From positions 62,001-126,000 of the forward strand of contig CAVSND010000016.1 of assembly GCA_963729215.1 (NCBI GenBank): 64,000 nt of DNA, given 5' to 3'. The notes beneath the pieces were generated by a model. That model worked only from the letters and a program-made list of their open reading frames with translations. It did no database searches and was not told the origin of the DNA. The DNA comes from CAVQJU01 sp963729215. GTDB taxonomy: Bacteria > Acidobacteriota > Vicinamibacteria > Vicinamibacterales > CAVVIG01. Below are positions 1-6,440 of this stretch, piece by piece. The translations under genes and the position numbers were made by a program. Position 1 is the first letter of the stretch, and the number at the start of each line of letters is the position of its first letter.

Positions 1-158
1 AGTTCTTTCGCGACGATCCGCGGGGCATGGTCGGCGTGCTGTCGACCTCGCAGTTCATCTCCGTCATCCTGGCGCCTCTGGCTGTGATCATGCTGGTGTA
101 TCTGGCGCGGCACGCGGCCCCGGCGCCCCGCCAGAGCTCGCGCAAGAAGGCGGCGTGA
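1..158 (+). CDS. lgt: Prolipoprotein diacylglyceryl transferase, C-terminal end (partial)
   Basis: Only the last 51 codons are in the window, read from base 3 to TGA at 156-158. The peptide begins FFRDDPRGMVGVLSTSQFIS, continues into a hydrophobic segment (VILAPLAVIMLVYLA) and ends in a basic tail (RKKAA). An Arg/Asp-rich loop followed by a G-LSTSQ motif and a last membrane helix is typical of the C-terminus of Lgt, the inner-membrane enzyme that attaches diacylglycerol to the lipobox Cys of prelipoproteins. Its stop overlaps the GTG start of the next gene (GTGA), so the two are probably translationally coupled. The call rests on a short fragment. Confidence 0.72.
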   Translation, partial: FFRDDPRGMVGVLSTSQFISVILAPLAVIMLVYLARHAAPAPRQSSRKKAA

Positions 159-1105
159 ACGCGACGTTCGCGGTGCCTACGGAAAGCACGGGCGCCCGGC
201 TCGACGTCTTCCTTGTCTCTGTCCTCGCGGGCCAGTCGCGATCCCATATTCAACGCCTCATCAAGGACGGGCACGTGCGCGTGGACGGGCACGAGGCAAA
301 GCCGAACCTGTCGGTGAAGGCCGGCCAGGCCATCGCCGTCGAGATTCCCGATCCGATCGATCCGGCGCCGCTTGCGGAAGCCCTGCCGCTGCCGATCCTC
401 TACCAGGATCGCGATTTGATCGTCGTGGACAAACCGGCGGGCATGGTCGTGCATCCGGCCGCCGGCCACGCGAGCGGCACGCTCGTCAATGCGCTGCTGC
501 ACCACGTGGACGATCTGAGCGGCATCGGCGGCGAGCGCCGGCCGGGCATCGTCCACCGGCTGGATCGCGGGACGTCTGGGCTGATGGTCGTCGCGAAGCA
601 CGACTCCGCGCACGAGCATCTCGCGAGCCAGTTTCACGACCGGGAAGTCGAAAAGGAGTACGTGGCGCTCGTGTGGGGCGAAGTGCAGGCCGGGCGGCGC
701 ATCGACGCGCCTATCGGACGCGACCCCGTCAACCGCAAGAAGATGTCGGCACGCTCGCGGCGCAGCCGCGAGGCCGTCACTCGCATCGTGCGCGCGCGAA
801 AGCTCGGGCCGGCGCTGACGCTCGTTCACGTGGCCATTCAAACCGGCCGCACCCACCAGATCCGCGTTCACCTGAGCGCGATCGGACACCCGGTCGTCGG
901 CGATGCCGTGTACGGCGGCGTGCGGCGCCGCGTGCCAGGCGACCTGCGGGCGGTCACCCATCTGGAACGACCGTTTCTCCACGCGGCGCGTCTGGCCTTC
1001 AACCATCCGGTGGACGGCCGGCGAATGGAATTTCACAGCGAGCTGCCCGCCGACCTCCAGCGCGTCCTCGACGAGATCGAGGAACAACGCGATGTGCAGA
1101 CGTAG
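155..1105 (+). CDS. rluD: RluD-family 23S rRNA pseudouridine synthase
   Basis: A 316-residue protein starting at GTG and overlapping lgt by four bases. Residues about 14-60 form an S4 RNA-binding domain (RLDVFLVSVLAGQSRSHIQR). The catalytic domain carries the RluA/RluD signature GIVHRLDRGTSGLMVVAK, with catalytic Asp137, and later GRTHQIRVHLSAIGHPVVGD. The family isomerises uridines in 23S rRNA; RluD itself modifies helix 69 (1911/1915/1917). Length and domain order match RluD, but closely related RluC- or RluA-type substrates cannot be excluded from sequence alone. The downstream Nudix gene lies 43 bp away on the same strand. Confidence 0.9.
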   Translation: MNATFAVPTESTGARLDVFLVSVLAGQSRSHIQRLIKDGHVRVDGHEAKPNLSVKAGQAIAVEIPDPIDPAPLAEALPLPILYQDRDLIVVDKPAGMVVHPAAGHASGTLVNALLHHVDDLSGIGGERRPGIVHRLDRGTSGLMVVAKHDSAHEHLASQFHDREVEKEYVALVWGEVQAGRRIDAPIGRDPVNRKKMSARSRRSREAVTRIVRARKLGPALTLVHVAIQTGRTHQIRVHLSAIGHPVVGDAVYGGVRRRVPGDLRAVTHLERPFLHAARLAFNHPVDGRRMEFHSELPADLQRVLDEIEEQRDVQT

Positions 1106-1148
1106 CGGTTGCCTTTAGACGGCCGGCGAGAAGAGCGAGAAAACAAGA

Positions 1149-1652
1149 ATGGCGATTGTCTACAAGGGACGAGTGTTCTCTCTCGAAGTGGAAACCGCCC
1201 GGTTCCCGAACGGAACCGAGCACAAGGTGGAAATCGTTCGCCACGCCCCCTGCGTGGTACTGGTCCCGATCCAGGACGACGGTCGCGTCGTCCTCATCAG
1301 ACAGTACCGCCCGAGCGTGAAGCGCGATCTCTGGGAATTGCCTGCCGGCAGCATCGATCCCGGGGAATCGCCGGACGCGGCGGCGGCGCGTGAGTGCGAG
1401 GAAGAGATCGGACTCGCGCCCCACCGCCTCGAGCGGCTGGCCAGTCTGTTTCCGGCGCCTGGCTACTGCGACGAGGAGATGATCTTCTACCGCGCGACGG
1501 AGCTGCGCGCGCCGTCTCCCGGGTCGTCGCATAAGCCGGACGACGACGAAGACATCCAGGTGAATCCCGTCACCCTGACTGAAGCCAGGCAGATGGTCGC
1601 TCGCAGGGACATCGTTGATTTGAAGACGGCGTACGCGCTGACGCTCGTCTGA
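1149..1652 (+). CDS. Nudix hydrolase, ADP-ribose pyrophosphatase type
   Basis: A 167-residue protein. The Nudix box is complete at residues 67-89 (G-x5-E-x7-R-E-C-x-E-E-x-G-L), preceded by the ELPAG motif and followed by a PAPGYCDE stretch, an arrangement usual in ADP-ribose/ADP-sugar pyrophosphatases. It probably cleaves ADP-ribose to AMP and ribose-5-phosphate with Mg2+ bound by the REcEE glutamates. The ATG at 1149 follows a purine-rich stretch and gives a normal family length. It is convergent with lon, with a strong inverted repeat between them. Exact substrate is inferred from the family. Confidence 0.87.
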   Translation: MAIVYKGRVFSLEVETARFPNGTEHKVEIVRHAPCVVLVPIQDDGRVVLIRQYRPSVKRDLWELPAGSIDPGESPDAAAARECEEEIGLAPHRLERLASLFPAPGYCDEEMIFYRATELRAPSPGSSHKPDDDEDIQVNPVTLTEARQMVARRDIVDLKTAYALTLV

Positions 1653-1680
1653 CCGGACCGCACGGCCGGAAGGGATTGAG

Positions 1681-1716
1681 ACGCGGTCCGGCGACCGGTT
1701 CGATACCGGACCGCGT
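1681..1716. terminator. Convergent-gene hairpin between Nudix gene and lon
   Basis: An 11-bp perfect inverted repeat (ACGCGGTCCGG, 1681-1691, and its complement, 1706-1716) with a 14-nt loop lies between two convergent stop codons. There is no T-run on either side, so it is terminator-like or an mRNA 3'-end stabiliser rather than a canonical intrinsic terminator. Confidence 0.55.
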
Positions 1717-1723
1717 CGGGAGG

Positions 1724-4180
1724 CTAGTTGTGAGCGGGCGGTGCCGGTTTGGAACCGACCACGACCCGCGTCGGCTTCTTGACCGGACGAACATCGGATG
1801 ACGCGGGCTGAAGCGCCAGCGCGAGAACCTCGTCGATGCTCGACGCGAAGTGAATCGTCAGATCCTTGCGGACCTCGGCCGTCAGGTCTTCGTTGACGTT
1901 CTTCGCATTCTGCTTCGGGACGATGATGTCGCGGATTCCGGCGCGCCGGGCGGCCAGGACCTTTTCCTTGACGCCCCCGATCGGCAGCACGCGGCCCGAC
2001 AGCGTAATCTCGCCCGTCATCGCGATGTCGCCGCGTACCGGTCTCCCCGTCATCACCGATGCCAGGGCCGTGGCCATCGTCACGCCGGCGGAGGGTCCAT
2101 CCTTCGGAATGGCTCCGGACGGCACGTGCACGTGCAGCTCGGCGTTTTTGAAGAAGTCTGGATCGATGCTGTATTCCTTGGCGTGCGTCCGCAGCCATGA
2201 CAGCGCGGCCCGCGCCGACTCCTTCATGACGTCGCCCAGCTGGCCCGTCAACGTGAGCGATCCGGTCCCGGCCATTCTCGAGGCCTCGACAAACAGCACC
2301 TCGCCGCCGGCCGGCGTCCACGCCAGGCCAATCGCCACACCCGGATCCTTGGTGCGCTCCTCCATCTCCTCGTCGATGAATTTTGGAGCCCCCATCATCT
2401 CGACGACCACGTCCGGTGTGATCTCGATGGGCGTTTCGTTGCCTTCCGCCCGGCGTCTGGCAACCTTGCGGCAGAGGGCGCCGATCTCGCGTTCGAGGTT
2501 GCGGACACCCGCCTCGCGGGTGTAGCCGCGAATCACCTGACGGAGCGCGTCCGGCGTGAACCGGATGTAATCCGACGTGAGGCCGTGATTCTTGACTTGC
2601 TTCTCCACCAGGTGCTCGGTCGCAATCCCGAGCTTCTCTTCCTCGGTGTAACCGGCAATCTCGAGGACCTCCATCCTGTCGCGCAGCGGAGGAGGAACCG
2701 GATCGAGGACATTCGCCGTGGTGATGAACAGAACCTCGCTCAGATCGAACGGCACGTCCAGGTAATGATCGCGGAATGAGTTGTTCTGTTCCGGATCGAG
2801 CACTTCGAGCAGAGCCGAGGACGGGTCGCCGCGGAAGTCAGAGCCCAGCTTGTCGATCTCATCGAGGATGAACACCGGGTTCTTGGATTCAGCCCGGCGC
2901 AGGCCCTGCATGATCTGCCCCGGCAGGGCCCCGATGTAGGTCCGGCGGTGCCCGCGGATCTCGGCCTCGTCGCGCATCCCGCCCAGGGACACGCGCACGA
3001 ATTTGCGATCCAGCGACTTCGCAATCGACTTCGCCAGCGACGTCTTGCCGACTCCCGGAGGGCCAACGAAGCAGAGAATGGGACCCTTGACGGCGGGATT
3101 GAGCTTCCGCACCGCGAGGTATTCGAGGATGCGGTCCTTCGCTTTCTCGAGACCCGAATGATCCGCATCGAGCACGCTTTTCGTCAGCGGCAGGTCGATG
3201 ACTTCGTCGGTGCGCTTGTTCCAGGGCACCGCGATGAGCCAGTCGAGATACGTCCTCGACACGGTATATTCGGCGGCGGCCACCGGCATCTTCGACAGGC
3301 GATCGAGCTCGCGGAGCGCCTCTTTCTTGACGAGGTCGGGCATGCCGGCCGCCTCGATCTTCTCGGCGAGCTCTTCGTTTTCTTTCGTTTGATCGTCGCC
3401 CTCGCCGAGCTCCTTCTGGATCGCCTTCATCTGCTCGCGCAGGAAGTACTCGCGCTGGTTCTTGCCCACTTCGGACTGCACCTGGGACTGGATCTTCGAA
3501 CCGAGCTCGAGGACCTCGAGCTCCTTGATGAGGATCCGGTTCAGATCATCCAGCCGCGCGCGGATGTCGAGCGTTTCCAGCACCTCCTGCTTCACGGCCG
3601 TGCTGATCGTGGACAGGGACGACGCGATGAAGTCGGCGAGGCGGCCGGGTTCCGCAATGTTGACGGCCAGTGTCTGAAGGTCGTCGGACAGCAGGGGCGA
3701 CAGCGACACCACCTGCTGGAAGTTCGTCTTGATGTTCCGGGCCAGGGCGTCGATCTCGAGGCGGTCCGCATCGGCCGTGTCCTCGACGGCGGCTGTCACG
3801 CGGGCACGCAGATACGGCTGCGTGGAGACCAGCTCGTTGAGGGTCAGGCGCGCCAGTCCCTGAACGATCAGGCGCAGGCTGCCATCCGGCAGCTTGAACA
3901 TCTTGTGGATGTGCGTGGCGGTGCCGACGGAGTAAAGATCGGATTGAAGCGGTTCTTCGATCGAGGCATCACGCTGCGTAAAAACCGCGATCAGCTTGCC
4001 GTTCGCAATCGCCTCGTCGATCAGACGGACCGAACTTGCGCGCGCCACCGCGAGCGGCATGAATGAATTCGGAAAGAGGACCGTGTCCCGCAACGGGAGG
4101 ATCGGCAGCTCGGGTGGAATCGAGAGCGGCCGCTCGTTCGACAGGTCCTCGGACTTGAGCGTTTCGAGCTCGTCGGTCAT
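1724..4180 (-). CDS. lon: ATP-dependent protease Lon (LonA type)
   Basis: An 818-residue cytoplasmic AAA+ serine protease. N-terminal substrate-binding LON domain begins LPILPLRDTVLFP (about 25-215), followed by a coiled region with the Lon hallmark REYFLREQMKAIQKELGE. Walker A is GPPGVGKT (373-380) and Walker B is VFILDEID (about 436-443). The C-terminal protease domain has the catalytic dyad Ser697 (KDGPSAGVT) and Lys738 (GGVKEK). ATG at 4180 has a GAGG ribosome-binding site 7 nt upstream. Lon degrades misfolded and some regulatory proteins. All key residues are present and the gene is intact. It lies downstream of the DksA-like gene, separated by a terminator-like hairpin. Confidence 0.97.
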   Translation of the reverse strand: MTDELETLKSEDLSNERPLSIPPELPILPLRDTVLFPNSFMPLAVARASSVRLIDEAIANGKLIAVFTQRDASIEEPLQSDLYSVGTATHIHKMFKLPDGSLRLIVQGLARLTLNELVSTQPYLRARVTAAVEDTADADRLEIDALARNIKTNFQQVVSLSPLLSDDLQTLAVNIAEPGRLADFIASSLSTISTAVKQEVLETLDIRARLDDLNRILIKELEVLELGSKIQSQVQSEVGKNQREYFLREQMKAIQKELGEGDDQTKENEELAEKIEAAGMPDLVKKEALRELDRLSKMPVAAAEYTVSRTYLDWLIAVPWNKRTDEVIDLPLTKSVLDADHSGLEKAKDRILEYLAVRKLNPAVKGPILCFVGPPGVGKTSLAKSIAKSLDRKFVRVSLGGMRDEAEIRGHRRTYIGALPGQIMQGLRRAESKNPVFILDEIDKLGSDFRGDPSSALLEVLDPEQNNSFRDHYLDVPFDLSEVLFITTANVLDPVPPPLRDRMEVLEIAGYTEEEKLGIATEHLVEKQVKNHGLTSDYIRFTPDALRQVIRGYTREAGVRNLEREIGALCRKVARRRAEGNETPIEITPDVVVEMMGAPKFIDEEMEERTKDPGVAIGLAWTPAGGEVLFVEASRMAGTGSLTLTGQLGDVMKESARAALSWLRTHAKEYSIDPDFFKNAELHVHVPSGAIPKDGPSAGVTMATALASVMTGRPVRGDIAMTGEITLSGRVLPIGGVKEKVLAARRAGIRDIIVPKQNAKNVNEDLTAEVRKDLTIHFASSIDEVLALALQPASSDVRPVKKPTRVVVGSKPAPPAHN

Positions 4181-4248
4181 GACGACCTCACTCTTTACCG
4201 AACGTGAAACGTCGTGTGGGCGGAAACGACCGGTGGAGGAGGGGAAAC

Positions 4249-4271
4249 GGGCTCCGCCACCGGCGGAGCCC
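4249..4271 (-). terminator. Terminator-like hairpin between dksA-like gene and lon
   Basis: A perfect 10-bp stem (GGGCTCCGCC paired with GGCGGAGCCC) with a 3-nt loop lies 22 bp beyond the stop of the DksA-like gene. On the minus strand it is followed by GTTTCCCC, a poor T-run, so read-through into lon is possible. Confidence 0.6.
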
Positions 4272-4292
4272 CAGAACAGGACGCCGGGTTAT

Positions 4293-4760
4293 TTACATGT
4301 CGAGGAACAGCGACGACGCCGGGCGCCGCGCGTTCAGGTGACGCTCCCTTTGCTGAGCGTTCTCCCTGGCCTCCTCGCAGTCCTTGCAACGGACCGCGAA
4401 GGGCAGCGCCCGCAGGCGCTTCTCGGCGATTTCCTCGGCGCAGTCGAAGCAGTTGCCGTAGGTGCCCTGCTCGAGCCGCTTCAGCGCGTCGTCCACCTTG
4501 TTGAGGGTCTCCGCCTTCAACTGGATGAGCGCGAGCTCGATGTCTTCCTGGATGTCGTTCTCGGAGCTCTCGCCGGCGTCGAAGACCTCGCTCAGCTTGT
4601 TCACCTCGCCCGACGCGCGAACGTCGCGAATCTTACCCTGAACCTCGGCCTGCAGCTCGTGCCGGCGGCCCTCGAGCATCTTCTTGAGTTCGTTATACCG
4701 GGACGGGCTGCCGGTCTCGGTGACCGTCGCCGCTGCTGCTGCCTTCTGATGAGTCCTCAT
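4293..4760 (-). CDS. DksA/TraR-family zinc-finger protein
   Basis: A 155-residue protein with an N-terminal coiled-coil (residues about 20-98, rich in E/L/K) and a C-terminal C4 zinc finger (Cys104, Cys107, Cys125, Cys128; CFDC followed 17 residues later by CKDC). DksA family members insert their coiled-coil tip into the RNA polymerase secondary channel and, with (p)ppGpp, adjust initiation at stringent promoters. The rel gene for (p)ppGpp synthesis lies about 2 kb away. An AAGGAG site precedes the ATG. Whether this is true DksA or a paralogue is not decidable here, since the coiled-coil tip Asp-x-x-Asp-Ala motif is not clear to me. Confidence 0.85.
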   Translation of the reverse strand: MRTHQKAAAAATVTETGSPSRYNELKKMLEGRRHELQAEVQGKIRDVRASGEVNKLSEVFDAGESSENDIQEDIELALIQLKAETLNKVDDALKRLEQGTYGNCFDCAEEIAEKRLRALPFAVRCKDCEEARENAQQRERHLNARRPASSLFLDM

Positions 4761-4835
4761 GACGCCGCTCCTTCCATGCCCGGCACCACCGGGCTCGCCT
4801 TCAATAATGCGCGCTACTATGCAAATGAATTGCCA

Positions 4836-4865
4836 ATTGTATACAGAAATAGAGTCCTATGGCAA
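4836..4865 (-). promoter_or_regulatory. Candidate sigma70-type promoter for the dksA-like gene
   Basis: On the minus strand TTGCCA (4865-4860) and TACAAT (4841-4836) are separated by 18 bp. The start point would be near 4829, leaving a leader of about 70 nt before the ATG at 4760. Predicted from consensus only. Confidence 0.5.
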
Positions 4866-5148
4866 CTGTATGTAGCTTACGGCTGAATCGCACCGCCGTT
4901 TACAGGTGCTGACAGCTACTTGTGCACGTCCGACGAAGATACCATTCATAAGAGGACCGTAACTACCTAGTCGAATTACGTTTATAACCATGAACCAACG
5001 AATATCGACCGTTCGTTCAAATCCTGACGCTCGATTAGACGCCGGACGGAGAAAATTGGTTCGCACCGACGGTCGTACAAATTGTCCGCTTCTGGAGACG
5101 TCTCTGCCACGAAGTGCTCCGTGGGTGACAACTTCCCGACACGCCCAG

Positions 5149-5179
5149 TTGCAATTCCGTGCGAACGGCTGGCTACAAT
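5149..5179 (+). promoter_or_regulatory. Candidate promoter for the Cys-rich gene (leaderless)
   Basis: TTGCAA (5149-5154) and TACAAT (5174-5179) with a long 19-bp spacer. The -10 hexamer ends 6 nt before the GTG at 5186, so transcription would start at or next to the start codon, giving a leaderless mRNA. Confidence 0.45.
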
Positions 5180-5185
5180 GAGGCC

Positions 5186-5827
5186 GTGATTTGCCGGCTC
5201 TGCAACCAACGGCGGGCGCGCCGGGCGTGTCCGGCGCTCGGCCATGACATCTGCGCGGTGTGCTGCGGCACGAAGCGGCTGGTCGAGATCCGCTGCCCCG
5301 CCGACTGTGGCTACCTGGCGGCAGCCCGGGAACACCCTCCGGCCGCGGCGGTGCGCCAGCAGGAGCAGGACCTCGAAGTCGCCGTCCAGCTCGTGCGTGA
5401 TCTCAACGAGCGCCAGTCTCAAATCTTCTTCCTGGTCGCAACCTTTGTCGTGCGGTACCAGCCTCCGGAACTTCACTCGCTGGTTGATGACGACGTGGCC
5501 GAAGCGGCGGCCGCCACCGCAGCCACCTTTGAGACGTCGACGCGTGGGGTCATCTACGAGCACCACGCCGCCACGGCCCCCGGGGCCCATCTGGCAGCCG
5601 CGCTGAGGCCTGTTCTCGCGGAGGCAGGCCGGAATGGCGGCACGCCCTTCGAACGCGACGCCGCCGTGGTGCTCCGACGGATCGAGGAATTCGCCCGACA
5701 CCGGCAGGGGGCCGATGCGAACCCCCGGGCCCTGGTTGAGCTGCTGGGGCGCGTCATCAGGAAAACAGGCGAAACCGCGCAGGCCCTTCCGGAAGGTGAC
5801 GCTCCGCCACGCTTGATCGTGCCGTGA
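5186..5827 (+). CDS. Conserved-looking protein with N-terminal Cys cluster, unknown function
   Basis: About 213 residues from GTG at 5186. An upstream in-frame ATG at 5159 would put the -10 element inside the gene, so I prefer 5186. The first 45 residues hold eight Cys (CRLC, a Cys at 15, CAVCC, then C-PADC), suggesting one or two zinc sites. The rest is soluble and mostly helical: an EQDLEVAVQLVRDLNERQ helix, an Ala-rich middle and a C-terminal helical part. I do not recognise a named family. It is followed closely by rpmB, which has its own promoter inside the 3' end of this gene. A nucleic-acid or protein-binding role is possible but is only inference. Confidence 0.72.
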   Translation: MICRLCNQRRARRACPALGHDICAVCCGTKRLVEIRCPADCGYLAAAREHPPAAAVRQQEQDLEVAVQLVRDLNERQSQIFFLVATFVVRYQPPELHSLVDDDVAEAAAATAATFETSTRGVIYEHHAATAPGAHLAAALRPVLAEAGRNGGTPFERDAAVVLRRIEEFARHRQGADANPRALVELLGRVIRKTGETAQALPEGDAPPRLIVP

Positions 5828-5842
5828 GCGGGCGGCTATACT
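5813..5842 (+). promoter_or_regulatory. Candidate rpmB promoter
   Basis: TTGATC (5813-5818), 18-bp spacer, TATACT (5837-5842). It overlaps the end of the upstream gene. Transcription would begin near 5849, about 20 nt before the rpmB ATG, leaving room for the AGGGGA ribosome-binding site. Confidence 0.55.
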
Positions 5843-5868
5843 TGGGGTTTGGCGAACAGGGGAAATTG

Positions 5869-6060
5869 ATGGCAAAGCATTGTGAAATCTGCGGTAAGGC
5901 GCCTGTTGTGGGACGCCAGCACAGCCACGCGAACAACGTGAGCGCGCGCCGCTTCGAACCCAATCTTCAAGAGGTCCGTGCGAGGGTCGGAGGCGGCAAC
6001 CGCCGCATTCGCGTCTGCACGCGCTGCCTGCGGTCGGGCAAGGTGACGAAAGCCGCGTGA
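5869..6060 (+). CDS. rpmB: 50S ribosomal protein bL28
   Basis: A 63-residue basic protein beginning MAKHCEICGKAPVVGRQHSHANN with RRFEPNLQ and RIRVCTRCLRSGKVTKA, the standard bL28 pattern. The CEIC and CTRC pairs make this the zinc-binding (C+) form. ATG at 5869 has AGGGGA 6 nt upstream. The TGA overlaps the GTG of ridA (GTGA), implying coupled translation. bL28 helps late 50S subunit assembly. Confidence 0.95.
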   Translation: MAKHCEICGKAPVVGRQHSHANNVSARRFEPNLQEVRARVGGGNRRIRVCTRCLRSGKVTKAA

Positions 6061-6440
6061 AACAGGCGATCTCGAGTCCGCAGGCACCGAATCCGGCCGG
6101 CGCGTATTCGCCGGCCCTGCGGGCCGGCGACCTTCTTTTCATGTCCGGTCAGATTCCGATCGATCCGGCGACCGGTCAGCTCGTCCAGGGGGATGCGGCC
6201 GTCCACGCGCGCCGCGCGATGGACAATCTGGGCGCCCTGCTCGCGGCCGCGGGCCTGACGTTCGCCCATGTCGTTCGCACGACCGTTTTCCTCGCGGACA
6301 TGAACGACTTCGCCGCGGTGAACGAGGTCTACGCCTCGTACTTCACCGACCCCCGTCCGGCGCGAGTCACCGTTCAGGCAGCGCGGCTGCCCCGCGACGC
6401 CCGCCTCGAAATCGACGCGATCGCCAGCTTTTCTATTTAG
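6057..6440 (+). CDS. ridA: RidA-family reactive enamine/imine deaminase
   Basis: A 127-residue single-domain protein that starts with GTG overlapping the rpmB stop. It shows the RidA (YjgF/YER057c/UK114) pattern: ISSPQAPNPAGAYSPAL at the N-terminus, LFMSGQIPIDP, and PARVTVQAARLPRDARLEID near the end with the conserved substrate-binding Arg. RidA trimers hydrolyse 2-aminoacrylate and related enamines made by PLP enzymes such as threonine/serine dehydratase. Its last 8 bp overlap the 3' end of the convergent rel gene. Confidence 0.93.
   Translation: MKQAISSPQAPNPAGAYSPALRAGDLLFMSGQIPIDPATGQLVQGDAAVHARRAMDNLGALLAAAGLTFAHVVRTTVFLADMNDFAAVNEVYASYFTDPRPARVTVQAARLPRDARLEIDAIASFSI

Larger units (their letters stand above)
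4761..5185. other. Gene-free divergent intergenic region, more A+T-rich than its surroundings
   Basis: About 425 bp between two divergent genes. By eye it is distinctly richer in A and T than the flanking coding DNA. It holds candidate promoters for both neighbours (entered separately) and a TTGCCA/TGGCAA inverted repeat (4830-4835 and 4860-4865) bracketing the dksA-side promoter. Short open frames exist on both strands but none has a ribosome-binding site or recognisable protein character. I see no RNA gene. Confidence 0.6.

Noticed and set aside
999..2321. A 440-codon minus-strand frame through the Nudix gene and the 3' end of lon
   Set aside because: It crosses a convergent hairpin and overlaps two genes with intact motifs.
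4830..4865. TTGCCA/TGGCAA inverted repeat as an operator
   Set aside because: Only 6 bp per arm with 24 bp between; chance occurrence is likely and one arm is simply the -35 element.
4982..5185. Short open frames in the A+T-rich gap after the dksA-like gene
   Set aside because: No ribosome-binding site, no recognisable protein character; consistent with non-coding regulatory DNA.
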